Shown here piece after piece: positions 32,098 through 40,799 of a stretch of DNA of 64,000 bases. Source of the stretch: Streptosporangium becharense (GTDB lineage: Bacteria; Actinomycetota; Actinomycetes; Streptosporangiales; Streptosporangiaceae). The first letter of the stretch is position 1. Each line of letters begins with the position of its first letter. The notes beneath the pieces were generated by a model, which had not been told where the DNA came from, searched no databases, and saw nothing but the letters and a program-made list of their open reading frames with translations. Where the stretch lies: NCBI RefSeq assembly GCF_014204985.1, contig NZ_JACHMP010000001.1, positions 2,542,001 to 2,606,000 of the forward strand, given 5' to 3'. A program made the translations under genes and the position numbers.

Positions 32098-32924
32098 AGC
32101 TTCTTCATTCCGGGAAGGTCCGCGACGTGTACGAGGACGGGGATGACATCATCCTCGTCGCCTCCGACCGGGTGTCGGTGTACGACGTGATCCTGCCCAC
32201 GCCCATCCCCGACAAGGGGAAGATCCTCACGCAGCTGTCGCTGTGGTGGTTCGAGCAGCTCGCGGACGTCGTGCCCAACCACGTGATCTCGGCCACCGAC
32301 GTGCCCGCCGAGTTCCTGGGGCGTGCCGTCCGGTGCCGGAGGCTGAAGATGGTGCAGGTGGAGTGCATCGCGCGCGGCTACCTGACGGGAAGCGGGCTGA
32401 AGGAGTACGGCGCACACGGCTCGGTCTCGGGCGTGCCGCTCCCGCCGGGCCTGGTCGACGGCTCCAAGCTCCCCGAGCCGATCTTCACCCCGACCACCAA
32501 GGCGCCGCTCGGGCAGCACGACGAGGCCGTCACCTTCGACGAGGTGGTCGCCAGGGAGGGTGCCGAGACCGCCGAGGAGCTGCGGCGGATCACGCTGGAG
32601 GTCTACCGGCGGGGCTCGGAGCTGGCCGCGGAGCGGGGGGTCATCATCGCGGACACCAAGATCGAGCTGGGCTGGGCCGCCGACGGCACGCTGGTGCTCG
32701 GCGACGAGGTGCTGACCTCCGACTCCTCGCGCTTCTGGCCCGCCGACCGGTGGGAGCCGGGCCGGACGCAGTTCTCGTTCGACAAGCAGTACGTGCGCGA
32801 CTGGGCGACCGGAACCGGCTGGGACAAGAAGGAGCCCGCTCCCGAGGTGCCCGCCGAGGTCGTGGAGGCCACGCGTGCGCGTTACGTCGAGGCGTACGAG
32901 CGCATCACCGGGAAGACCTGGTGA
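32094..32924 (+). CDS. purC: SAICAR synthetase (purine biosynthesis)
   Basis: A 276-aa enzyme that joins CAIR and aspartate in de novo purine synthesis. Motifs are HSGKVRDVYEDGDDIILVAS, DRVSVYDVILPTPIPDKGKI, VECIARGYLTGSGLKEY, SKLPEPIFTPTTKAPLG and LGDEVLTSDSSRFWPAD, all diagnostic. Length is normal for the actinobacterial form. The GTG at 32094 overlaps the giant ATPase stop by 4 nt (GTGA), an unexpected coupling of a housekeeping gene to the upstream operon. No separate promoter is evident. No other pur genes are nearby in the window. Confidence 0.97.
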   Translation: MKLLHSGKVRDVYEDGDDIILVASDRVSVYDVILPTPIPDKGKILTQLSLWWFEQLADVVPNHVISATDVPAEFLGRAVRCRRLKMVQVECIARGYLTGSGLKEYGAHGSVSGVPLPPGLVDGSKLPEPIFTPTTKAPLGQHDEAVTFDEVVAREGAETAEELRRITLEVYRRGSELAAERGVIIADTKIELGWAADGTLVLGDEVLTSDSSRFWPADRWEPGRTQFSFDKQYVRDWATGTGWDKKEPAPEVPAEVVEATRARYVEAYERITGKTW

Positions 32925-33019
32925 ACGAGGCGCCTGCCGGAAGGACCCGGTGAGCCGGACGCCCGCAGTCGCGGGAGGGTCCGGTGCGCGGGCCCCGGTG
33001 GGCCGGGCGCCCGGAGTGC

Positions 33020-33046
33020 GGGAGGGCCGGTGCGGACGGCCCTCCC
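33020..33046. terminator. Hairpin between purC and the second PP2C gene
   Basis: A 10-bp perfect stem GGGAGGGCCG/CGGCCCTCCC (33020-33029 with 33037-33046) has a 7-nt loop and lies between convergent genes. There is no U tract. Confidence 0.6.
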
Positions 33047-33052
33047 GGGGCG

Positions 33053-33856
33053 TCAGAGGGCGAGCCGCCGCTCGACCGCGGCCCCCACGATGATCGGGGC
33101 CGCGGGCCCGGCACCGGCCGGGGCCCCGAAGTCGGCCACGACACAGGTGATGTTGTCGGGACCGCCGCCCCGGTTGGCCAGGTCGATGAGGATGCGCGCG
33201 GCCTCGTCCGGGTCGGCGACCTCGGTGAGGGTGTTGAAGAGGGTCTCGGGCCCGACCACGGCCGTCAGCCCGTCGGAGCAGAGCAGGTAACGGTCTTCGG
33301 GATACGCCTCGCGCAGCGACAGGTCGAGCTCGCCGTCGCCGGTGCCTTCGAGGACCCGCAGCACCATCGACCGGCGCGGGTGCTCGGCGGCCTGCTCGGG
33401 GGTGATCCGCCCCTCGTCGACGAGCGACTGCACCAGGGTGTGGTCATGGGTGATCTGGTAGAGCGCGCCGTCGCGCAGCATGTAGGCCCGGGAGTCTCCG
33501 ACGTGGGCCAGCGCGAAGGTGGCGCCGTCCCACAGCATGGCGGTCAGTGTGGTGCCCATGCCACGGAGCGTCGGGTCCTGCTCGCTCATCTCGCGCAGCG
33601 TGTGGTTGACGTCCCGTGCCACGTCCTTGAGCGCCGCGAGCAGGTCGACACCGTCGGCGGGGAGCGACTCGTCCAGCGCCGCCACGGCGGTGACGGCAAG
33701 TGAGCTGGCGACCTCCCCAGCCGCATGACCACCCATTCCGTCGGCGATGGCCAGCAGACGCGCGCTCGCGTAGCCCGAATCCTCGTTCGCCTCCCGGCGG
33801 ACGCCTACGTCAGAGCGGGCCGCGTAGCGCAGTGCCAGTGGTTGGTTCAGTGCCAT
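33053..33856 (-). CDS. PP2C-family Ser/Thr protein phosphatase (second copy)
   Basis: A 267-aa soluble phosphatase. Motifs are RREANEDSGYASARLLAIAD, GMGGHAAGEVASS, GMGTTLTAMLWDGATFALAH, VGDSRAYMLRDGALYQITHD, YLLCSDGLTAVV and GGPDNITCVVADF. All metal-ligand aspartates are present and no membrane segment is seen. It is very similar to the PP2C at 22904-23665, suggesting duplication. It is divergent from the HTH-methylase gene (84 nt between starts), and a Ser/Thr kinase lies just beyond, so kinase and phosphatase are probably functionally paired. The ATG at 33856 gives an N-terminus ten residues longer than needed. Confidence 0.93.
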   Translation of the reverse strand: MALNQPLALRYAARSDVGVRREANEDSGYASARLLAIADGMGGHAAGEVASSLAVTAVAALDESLPADGVDLLAALKDVARDVNHTLREMSEQDPTLRGMGTTLTAMLWDGATFALAHVGDSRAYMLRDGALYQITHDHTLVQSLVDEGRITPEQAAEHPRRSMVLRVLEGTGDGELDLSLREAYPEDRYLLCSDGLTAVVGPETLFNTLTEVADPDEAARILIDLANRGGGPDNITCVVADFGAPAGAGPAAPIIVGAAVERRLAL

Positions 33857-33916
33857 GAGGGCAGTAAATCACTGGTTGAAGCACTTCACAAGCAAAGTCG
33901 TTGTAGACCGTTGCGG

Positions 33917-33933
33917 CACAGTCAACTACTGTG
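33917..33933. promoter_or_regulatory. Perfect inverted repeat CACAGT-n5-ACTGTG before the methylase gene
   Basis: The 17-nt repeat ends 7 nt before the methylase-gene ATG in the 84-nt divergent region. It is a plausible operator, possibly for the HTH domain encoded immediately downstream; binding is inference. Confidence 0.4.
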
Positions 33934-33940
33934 GCCCAAT

Positions 33941-35839
33941 ATGGAGGAGCGCCAGGAGATCACCGTGAACGCGGGCGACATCGCCCGGCTCGCCGGGGTC
34001 GGCAGGGCAGCGGTGAGCAACTGGCGCCGTCGTCACGAAGACTTCCCCCAGCCCGTGGGCGGCACCGCCTCCAGCCCGCTGTTCTCCCTGCCCGAAGTCG
34101 CCGTGTGGTTGCGCGCGAACGGCAAGTCGTTCGAGGTCTCGCTGGGAGACCTGGTCTGGCAGCGGATGCGCACGTCGGCTGACGATCTGCGGCTGGGCGA
34201 GCTGGTGGGCAAGGCCGGCGCTTTCCTGCTCTTCCTGCACCGTGAACCGGCGGCCTGGCGTGATCATGGTATGGGGTCTCTCGCCCGGATGGAAGCGGTC
34301 ACCGCGGATCTGCCCGGATCGATCGACCTCCGCCTGGACGACCAGGCCCTCCTCCGGCTGCTCACCGAACTGGCCGCCGAGCGCGGGCCGCTGGACGCCT
34401 TCGAGTTCCTCTTCGAGCGTTACGTCGAGGCCCACTCCCGCCAACTCTCCGTCACCCGGGACGACGTGGCCGCGCTCATGATCCGGCTGGTGGCCCCGGA
34501 CAAGGGGGCCGTCCTCGACCCGGCGTGCGGTGTCGGAACGCTCCTGCTGCACGCGGACACCCCGCTCGGCCAGGAGATCAGCGAGACGAGTGCGCTGCTC
34601 ACCGCGGTCCGCGTGCTGCTGCGCGGAGCCCAGGCGCGCATCGTCGCCGGAGACTCGCTCCGCGAGGACGGCCTGGCCGGGGAACTCGCCGACGCCGTGG
34701 TCTGTGACCCGCCGTTCAACGAACGCGCCTGGGGGTACGAGGAACTGGCCGGCGACCCCCGTTGGGAGTACGGCCTGCCGCCGCGCGGGGAGCCGGAGCT
34801 CGCCTGGGTGCAGCACTGCCTGGCCCACGTGCGGCCGGGCGGCCTGGTGGCGATCCTGATGCCCACCGCCGCGGCCGGCCGGCGTCCGGGCAAGCGGATC
34901 CGGAGCAACCTGCTGCGGGCCGGGGCACTGCGGGCGGTGGTGACGCTGGCGCCCGGCGGCCCGGACCTGTGGGTGCTCCGCCGCCCGGACGGCGCGCGTC
35001 CGCCGTCCCGGCTCCTGGTGATCGACGCCGCCGAGGACCTGTCGGTCGTGGAGCCCGCCTGGCGGGCGTACGCCTCCGATCCCGAGGCGGAGCCGTCCGG
35101 CGAGAGCCGCACCGTGCGGATCATCGACCTGCTCGACGACGAGGTCGACCTGACCCCGGCGCGGCACCGTCCCCAGCAGGGCTCACTGGACTTCCTCCGC
35201 GAGTTCACCGACGCGCTGGCCAGGTTCAAGGAGACCTCGGCCACGCTGTCGGACGCCACCCCCGCCCTGGAGCTCCTCACCGAGCGGAACGACCTGCCGA
35301 CCACCACGGTCGGTGAGCTGGCCAAGGCGGGGCTGATCACGATCCTTCAGGCGCCGGCCAGGATGTCCGCCGACGAGGGTCCGCTGCCGGTGCTGACCGC
35401 CGACGACACCGCGATGGGCTCCTCCCCGTCCGGCCGCACCGTCCTCGACCCCGCACTGGTCATGATCATGCCCGGTGACGTCGTGGCGAGCGCGCTGGGA
35501 ACGGTCCGGCTGATCACTCAGAGCGGCGCGGCGCTCGGCCCGCACCTCACGCTCTACCGGGTCGACCCGCAACGGCTCGACTCCGGGTTCCTGGCCGGGT
35601 TCCTGCGTTCGGCCGACGCGACGCGGGTGCACCCCGGTTCCAGCCGCCTGGACGTCCGGCGGGCCCGGGTGCCGATGCTCCCGCTGTCCGACCAGCGCAG
35701 GTACGGCACGGCGTTCCGTGAGCTGTTCGAGCTGGAAGACCGGCTGCGTGACACGAGGGCTCTGGGGGAAACACTGATCCGGCTAGGCTTTGACGGACTG
35801 GTCGACGGCCATCTCCGGCCGTGCGACCAAGGGGTGTGA
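33941..35839 (+). CDS. HTH-N6-adenine DNA methylase-like protein, stand-alone
   Basis: A 632-aa protein. Residues about 8-55 form a helix-turn-helix (NAGDIARLAGVGRAAVSNWR, then FSLPEVAVWLRANG). The methylase core has the SAM motif LDPACGVGTLLLHA near 192-205 and motif IV VCDPPFNERAWGY near 255-267, the gamma-type order of HsdM. DPPF replaces the more usual NPPF, and both occur in active enzymes. The C-terminal third (TVGELAKAGLITILQAPARM onward) resembles a type I specificity/target-recognition region. No restriction subunit is adjacent. The next gene, 24 nt on, is a kinase, and a PP2C is divergent, so regulation rather than classical restriction-modification is possible. Confidence 0.8.
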   Translation: MEERQEITVNAGDIARLAGVGRAAVSNWRRRHEDFPQPVGGTASSPLFSLPEVAVWLRANGKSFEVSLGDLVWQRMRTSADDLRLGELVGKAGAFLLFLHREPAAWRDHGMGSLARMEAVTADLPGSIDLRLDDQALLRLLTELAAERGPLDAFEFLFERYVEAHSRQLSVTRDDVAALMIRLVAPDKGAVLDPACGVGTLLLHADTPLGQEISETSALLTAVRVLLRGAQARIVAGDSLREDGLAGELADAVVCDPPFNERAWGYEELAGDPRWEYGLPPRGEPELAWVQHCLAHVRPGGLVAILMPTAAAGRRPGKRIRSNLLRAGALRAVVTLAPGGPDLWVLRRPDGARPPSRLLVIDAAEDLSVVEPAWRAYASDPEAEPSGESRTVRIIDLLDDEVDLTPARHRPQQGSLDFLREFTDALARFKETSATLSDATPALELLTERNDLPTTTVGELAKAGLITILQAPARMSADEGPLPVLTADDTAMGSSPSGRTVLDPALVMIMPGDVVASALGTVRLITQSGAALGPHLTLYRVDPQRLDSGFLAGFLRSADATRVHPGSSRLDVRRARVPMLPLSDQRRYGTAFRELFELEDRLRDTRALGETLIRLGFDGLVDGHLRPCDQGV

Positions 35840-35863
35840 CACCCGCACGTCCAGGGAGGGTCG

Positions 35864-36756
35864 ATGGTCATCGGCGACCGGTATGTGCTCGACGACCTCC
35901 CCCTGGGCCAGGGGGCATGGGCGCCGTCTACGCCGGTCACGACAAGCATCTCGACCGCCGGGTGGCGGTCAAGTTCCTGAAGCTCCTCACCGGCCCCGAC
36001 GAGGAGCAGAAGCGGCGCTTCCTGCGCGAGGCCCGCATCCTGGCGAAGCTGGAGCATCCCGGCGCCCCGGTCCTGTACGACTTCGGCACCTTCGACCAGC
36101 GGCTGTTCCAGGTGATGCAGTTCATCGAGGGCGTCACCGTGGCCGACGTGGTCAGCGAGCACGGGCCGCTGCCGGTGCCGTGGGCCGCGGCGATCGCCGC
36201 CCAGGCGTGCGCGGTGCTGGCGGCGGCGCACACCCTGTCGATCTACCACCGCGACCTGAAACCGACCAACCTCATGCTCTGCCCGGACGGGAGCGTCAAG
36301 GTGCTCGACTTCGGCCTCGCCGTGCTCCGCGAGGCCGACACCACCCAGTTCACCCGGGTCGGCCAGCTCCTCGGCACCCCCTCGTACATGGCGCCGGAGC
36401 AGATCCAGCGCGGCCTGTCCGGTCCGCGCAGCGACCTCTACGCCCTCGGTTGCGTGATCCACGAGATGCTGACGGGCCGCCAGCTGTTCAGCGGCCCCAC
36501 CGAGTACGCCGTCTTCGAGCGCCAGGTCAAGGAACGCCCGCCCGAGGTGCCCGGGGTCCCGGCCGAGCTGAACCGCCTGATCGGCGACCTGCTGGAGAAG
36601 GACCCGGACAACCGTCCCGCCGCCGCCGAGGTCCTGTACGAGCGTCTGCAGCCCTTCGTGGTGGACCTGCCGGTGCTCCCGGGGTTCCTGCACCCGGCCT
36701 CGGTGCCGAGCCCGGGCCGCATGTACGCCCGCGTCTTCGGCCGCGTGCTGGCCTGA
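35864..36756 (+). pseudogene. Soluble Ser/Thr protein kinase with a one-base frame break in the glycine loop
   Basis: From the ATG at 35864 (binding site GGGAGGG 4 nt before) the frame encodes MVIGDRYVLDDLPLGQG, then leaves the kinase frame. From about 35914 another frame continues GGMGAVYAGHDKHLDRRVAV, with catalytic YHRDLKPTNLML, VLDFGLAVLRE and GTPSYMAPEQI. Adding one G to the five-G run at 35911-35915 restores a normal kinase of about 297 aa with no membrane or PASTA domains. The break may be a sequencing error, a real mutation, or a slippage site: GGG in the P site can re-pair one base back and enter the correct frame. It lies 24 nt after the methylase gene. Confidence 0.85.
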
Positions 36757-36896
36757 TGCCGGTGGCATCGGCCCGGCACCCGTGACACCGGCCGTGTCCC
36801 CGGGCGGCACCCGCGACACCGGTGCCGCCCCCGGCCCGGCCGCCGGGCGGGCCGGTGCCGCGGGTCCCGGCCCGCCGGCGGAGGTGCTCGTGGAGA

Positions 36897-37715
36897 ATGC
36901 GGGGTGTGGAAGACGGGCGATGGATCGAGGTGGCCGACCGCGTGCTGGTGCGGCGGTACGCCGAACTGGACCTGTCGGTGGGGCTGGTCCTGGGTGACGG
37001 CGGGTGCCTGGTCGTCGACACGCGCGGGGACGAACGGCAGGGGGCCGAGCTGGCGGAGCAGGTTCGCCGTGTCACCAGCGACCCCTGGACGGTGGTGATC
37101 ACCCACTCGCATTTCGACCACAGCTTCGGCACCCGGGCGTTCCTGGAGTGTCCCGTCTGGGCACACGAGGACTGCCGCGCCGACCTCGCCGCCAACGGCG
37201 AGCGGATGAGGCAGGAGTGGATGCTGCACTACCGCCGCGAGGGACGCCCCGACATCGCGGCCGACATCGCCGCCACCGGGATCGCACCGCCCGGCCGTCT
37301 GGTGACGGACCGGGCGGAGCTGACCGTCGGCGGACGGCCCGTGACCCTGGCCCACCTCGGTCGCGGCCACTCCGCCAACGACCTGGTCGTCCACCTGCCC
37401 GACTCCGGCGTGCTCTTCGCCGGTGACCTGGTGGAGAACGGCGCCCCGCCGGCCTACGAGGACGCCTACCCGCTGGAGTGGCCCACGACGGTCACCGGCC
37501 TGCTGGGGTACCCGTGCGACGTCGTGGTGCCCGGCCACGGCGACCCGGTGGACCGCGCCTTCGTGACCGCCCAGCACGCCGAGATCACCGCGGTGGCCCA
37601 TCTCTGCGCGGAGGTCGCCGCCAGGCGTACGACCCCGGACGAGGCCGTACGCCTGTCCCCCTACCCCGAGGAGACCACCAGGACCGCCCTCGGCCGTCCC
37701 GTCACCACCGGTTGA
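36897..37715 (+). CDS. Metallo-beta-lactamase-fold hydrolase
   Basis: A 272-aa cytoplasmic metal hydrolase. Metal-binding motifs are VVITHSHFDHSFGTRAF (HxHxDH), LGRGHSANDLVVHL, VLFAGDLVENG and VVVPGHGDPVD. The protein resembles quinoprotein-relay/SoxH-like MBL proteins rather than beta-lactamases. The substrate is unknown, probably a thioester or lactone. The start is uncertain: ATG 36897 or GTG 36906 (GGAG at 36892-36895 favours the GTG). It follows the kinase gene by 140 nt of repetitive Gly/Pro-coding-like GC-rich sequence and is convergent with ctaD. Confidence 0.88.
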   Translation: MRGVEDGRWIEVADRVLVRRYAELDLSVGLVLGDGGCLVVDTRGDERQGAELAEQVRRVTSDPWTVVITHSHFDHSFGTRAFLECPVWAHEDCRADLAANGERMRQEWMLHYRREGRPDIAADIAATGIAPPGRLVTDRAELTVGGRPVTLAHLGRGHSANDLVVHLPDSGVLFAGDLVENGAPPAYEDAYPLEWPTTVTGLLGYPCDVVVPGHGDPVDRAFVTAQHAEITAVAHLCAEVAARRTTPDEAVRLSPYPEETTRTALGRPVTTG

Positions 37716-37788
37716 CCCCGCCGGGACCCCTCACCCGGCAGGCCCCCGGCAGTTCTCCCGTCCGTGACCGGTCATGACGGCCCGGCCG

Positions 37789-39492
37789 TCAGATCTCCTT
37801 GCCGGGGTCCGCCGGATCGAGCTGGCGGGGCTGCGCCGCGGCCGCCGCATGCGGGCGGTGCAGGTCGAACGCGGGCCGCTCAGACCGGATGACCGGCAGC
37901 GAGGTGAAGTTGTGCCGCGGCGGCGGGCAGGAGGTCGCCCACTCCAGCGAGTTGCCGTATCCCCACGGGTCGTCCACCGTCACCCGGGGGGCGTGCCGGG
38001 CGGTGTGCCACATGTTGTAGAGGAACGGCAGCGTGGAGGCGCCGAGCAGGAACGCGCCAACCGAGGAGATCACGTTCAGCTCGGTGAACCCGTCTGCGGG
38101 GCTGTAGTCGGCGTACCGGCGCGGCATGCCCGCGGCTCCCAGCCAGTGCTGGACCAGGAACGTGGTGTGGAAGCCGATGAACAGCGTCCAGAAGTGGATC
38201 TTCCCCAGTCCCTCGTGCAGCATCTTGCCGGTCATCTTCGGCCACCAGAAGTAGAAGCCCGCGAACATCGCGAAGACGACGGTGCCGAAGACCACGTAGT
38301 GGAAGTGCGCGACGACGAAGTAGGAGTCGTGCACGTGGAAGTCGAGCGGCGGCGAGGCCAGGATGATCCCCGTCAGCCCGCCGAACAGGAAGGTCACCAG
38401 GAACCCCACGGCGAACAGCATCGGTGTCTTGAGCGCGATGTGGCCGCGCCACATGGTGCCGATCCAGTTGAAGAACTTCACCCCGGTGGGTATCGCGATG
38501 AGGAACGTCATGAACGAGAAGAACGGCAGCAGCACCTGGCCGGTCGGGAACATGTGGTGTGCCCACACGGTCATCGACAGGCCCGCGATGGCGATGGTCG
38601 CGCCGACCAGGCCGATGTAACCGAAGATCGGCTTGCGGCTGAAGACGGGGATCACCTCGGTGACGATGCCGAAGAACGGCAGCGCGATGACGTACACCTC
38701 GGGATGGCCGAAGAACCAGAACAGGTGCTGCCAGAGGATCGGCCCCCCGTTCGCCGGGTCGAAGACATGGGAGCCGAACCTGCGGTCGGACTCCAGCGCG
38801 AGCAGCGCGGCGGCGAGCACCGGGAAGGCCATCAGCACGAGCACACCGGTCAGCAGCACGTTCCAGGTGAAGATCGGCATGCGGAACATGGTCATGCCGG
38901 GAGCCCGCATGCAGATGATCGTGGTCATGAAGTTGACCGAGCCGAGGATCGTGCCGAGCCCCGACATGGTCAGGCCCAGCACCCACAGGTCACTGCCGAG
39001 TTGCGGGGAGAAGGCCGACCGCGACAGCGTCGGGTAGCCGGTCCAGCCGAAGTCGGCGGCACCCCCGTTGGTGAAGAACCCGAGCATGGCGATGGTGCCG
39101 CCGAACAGGAAGAGCCAGAAACTCACCATGTTGAGCCGGGGGAACGCCACGTCGGGCGCGCCGATCTGCAACGGCATGATCACGTTGGCGAACCCCGCGA
39201 ACAGCGGGGTGGCGAAGAACAGCAGCATGACCGTGCCGTGCATGGTGAACATCTGGTTGTACTGCTCGGCGCTCACCACCTGCAGCCCCGGGGCGACGAG
39301 CTCCGCCCGGATGACCATGGCCATGATCCCGCCGAGCAGGAAGAACACGAAGGACGAGATCAGGTAGAGGTAGCCGATCACCTTGTGGTCGGTGCTGGAG
39401 AGCCAGCTGACGATGACCGCACCCTTCGACTGCCGGCGCGGCGCCAGCGGTGAGGTCATCGGCTCCGGACGCGACTGCTCGAAGGTCGTCAT
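37789..39492 (-). CDS. ctaD: Cytochrome c oxidase subunit I
   Basis: A 567-aa integral membrane catalytic subunit of the aa3 terminal oxidase with about twelve hydrophobic segments. Haem and copper ligands are visible in [33 protein letters not shown] (CuB His and Tyr), VWAHHMF (CuB pair) and [19 protein letters not shown] (haem a3/a). The N-terminus [20 protein letters not shown] is cytoplasmic and precedes [20 protein letters not shown]. No ctaC, ctaE or qcr genes are adjacent, so this is an isolated, perhaps additional, copy. Its ATG overlaps the stop of a tiny basic ORF (ATGA). Confidence 0.96.
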   Translation of the reverse strand: MTTFEQSRPEPMTSPLAPRRQSKGAVIVSWLSSTDHKVIGYLYLISSFVFFLLGGIMAMVIRAELVAPGLQVVSAEQYNQMFTMHGTVMLLFFATPLFAGFANVIMPLQIGAPDVAFPRLNMVSFWLFLFGGTIAMLGFFTNGGAADFGWTGYPTLSRSAFSPQLGSDLWVLGLTMSGLGTILGSVNFMTTIICMRAPGMTMFRMPIFTWNVLLTGVLVLMAFPVLAAALLALESDRRFGSHVFDPANGGPILWQHLFWFFGHPEVYVIALPFFGIVTEVIPVFSRKPIFGYIGLVGATIAIAGLSMTVWAHHMFPTGQVLLPFFSFMTFLIAIPTGVKFFNWIGTMWRGHIALKTPMLFAVGFLVTFLFGGLTGIILASPPLDFHVHDSYFVVAHFHYVVFGTVVFAMFAGFYFWWPKMTGKMLHEGLGKIHFWTLFIGFHTTFLVQHWLGAAGMPRRYADYSPADGFTELNVISSVGAFLLGASTLPFLYNMWHTARHAPRVTVDDPWGYGNSLEWATSCPPPRHNFTSLPVIRSERPAFDLHRPHAAAAAQPRQLDPADPGKEI

Positions 39493-39779
39493 GACGCACC
39501 GCCGGCGGCCCGTGTCTTCCTCGCGGTCGTCGGGGTCCTCCCCGCGGCCCTTCCCGGAGCCTTCGCGGTCCTTCCCGGACTCCTCCCGGTCCCCGGAGTC
39601 TTCGCGGTCCTGCCCACGGGTCTTCCCGCGGTCTTCCCCGCCGGCCTTCCCACGGTCTTCCCCGCGGGAACGCGCGTTTCCGCCCCACGGGCCGCACCGC
39701 TCCGGTCCGGGGCACGGGAGACCGCCACGGGCCGTACCGGCCGGCTCACGGACGACCGCGGGTCACGATGTGAGTTCAT
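39489..39779 (-). CDS. Small Arg/Lys/Pro-rich basic protein coupled to ctaD
   Basis: A 96-aa putative protein beginning [14 protein letters not shown]. Its C-terminal half repeats short units of the type [20 protein letters not shown], resembling histone H1-like tails. It has no hydrophobic segment or enzymatic motif. Support comes from a good ribosome binding site (AGGGG 6 nt before the ATG at 39779) and a 4-nt ATGA overlap with ctaD. Against it, the composition could arise from GC-rich repetitive sequence. If real it may act as a translational leader for ctaD or bind nucleic acid; I cannot assign a function. Confidence 0.5.
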   Translation of the reverse strand: MNSHRDPRSSVSRPVRPVAVSRAPDRSGAARGAETRVPAGKTVGRPAGKTAGRPVGRTAKTPGTGRSPGRTAKAPGRAAGRTPTTARKTRAAGGAS

Positions 39780-40444
39780 GATCACCCCTGCCTGGGAGAA
39801 ACGACCGTGGTGCTCTCGACACTGGAACCCACGGCACCCGGCCCCCGCCGGGCCCGTCGTGGTGGAAACCGCAAGCATTCAGCCCGTACCGGATTCCAAC
39901 TCCGGCCATCCCCGCGACGACGGTTTTCAGTCATGCGATCGCTTCATTTCACCGACGCATTGATTCGGACGCATTGATTCGATGGTAAATCGTGGGTCCG
40001 CCGGGCCCTCCGGAGGGCCCCCGCCCCCTTCCGGCACCTGCCGAACGGCGCCGGCCAGTGCCCACCCCGCTCGCACCGTCAGCACGCATTCCCAGGTCAA
40101 AAGCGTCGGCGGCGAACCCCTTCGATCACCTCCGGCCCGCTCGGCCGCGATCTGGAAGCTCCACGACCGGTGCCCGGCGGGCCAGGACCGGCCCGGCCGC
40201 CGCGGACGCGCTCCGCCCCCTCCCCCGACGAATTCAATTATCTTTCCCTCGCCCTGGAAATCTTTTTACTTCGTCCCCGATCCGCCGCCCTCGGTGACCG
40301 GAAGAAAAACAATGGCACCGGTGAGGATCTCGCCGGGACGATGTCCCGCTCCCCCGGCGCCTCCTTTCCGGCGCGGACATGAACCCGCCTCCGGTGGGCA
40401 GACCCCAGGACCGGGTGGTCCCGCCCCGCGAACGAGGAGGAAAC
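39780..40444. other. 665-nt intergenic region with a 14-nt tandem repeat and AT-rich patches
   Basis: No convincing gene is visible; the open frames have random-looking composition. It should contain the promoter for the ctaD unit (minus) and for the 61-aa gene (plus). Two AT-rich patches stand out: around 39920-39990, with the tandem 14-mer, and around 40230-40310 (CAATTATCTTTCCC, ATCTTTTTACTTCG). I see no clear consensus promoter boxes. Confidence 0.5.
39954..39981. repeat. Perfect tandem 14-mer GACGCATTGATTCG x2
   Basis: Two adjacent identical copies (39954-39967 and 39968-39981) lie in the non-coding region upstream of the ctaD unit. Direct repeats with about 1.5 helical-turn spacing are typical of regulator binding sites; the regulator is unknown. 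Confidence 0.85.
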
Positions 40445-40630
40445 ATGTCGCAGCCCGATGACGACAGGCCGCTCGCCGACCGGCGGGAAGCGCCGGAGGA
40501 GCACGCCGAACCGGACATCGCCGGGGAGTTCGCACCGTCCCCGACCGACCCGGCCAACCAGCCGGAGGACGACCCGGACAAGCGGGTCTACGGGCAGGAC
40601 GAGGGCTACGAGAAGCCCACCGGCGCCTGA
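40445..40630 (+). CDS. Small acidic disordered protein, unknown function
   Basis: A 61-aa protein, MSQPDDDRPLADRREAPEEH onward, rich in Asp, Glu, Pro and Asn and ending YGQDEGYEKPTGA. It has no hydrophobic core, Cys or recognised motif, so it is probably intrinsically disordered. A strong GAGGAGG binding site 5-6 nt before the ATG at 40445 supports translation. It precedes ndh by 169 nt on the same strand. I do not recognise it. Confidence 0.7.
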   Translation: MSQPDDDRPLADRREAPEEHAEPDIAGEFAPSPTDPANQPEDDPDKRVYGQDEGYEKPTGA

Positions 40631-40799
40631 CGCCGGGCCCGACGCCCGCAGGTCGCGCGCCGGGGACGAGCACCACGGCGGACGGGCCATGCGAACCCGG
40701 CGCCTGCGGGGTTCACCGTGAAACCGGGTGATCTCTCGTGCTTGGTCGATCGCATACCGGGCAGGCCGCTGGAAACGGACCACTGAAGGGAGTTTCGTC

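Noticed and set aside
33941..36756. Canonical Pgl or BREX locus
   Set aside because: The methylase is far shorter than PglX, and neither PglZ-type phosphatase nor PglW/PglY-type proteins are present; only the part types are similar.
39982..40461. A 159-codon plus-strand frame in the ctaD upstream region
   Set aside because: Pro/Arg/Ser-rich random composition, no binding site, and it overlaps the better-supported 61-aa gene.
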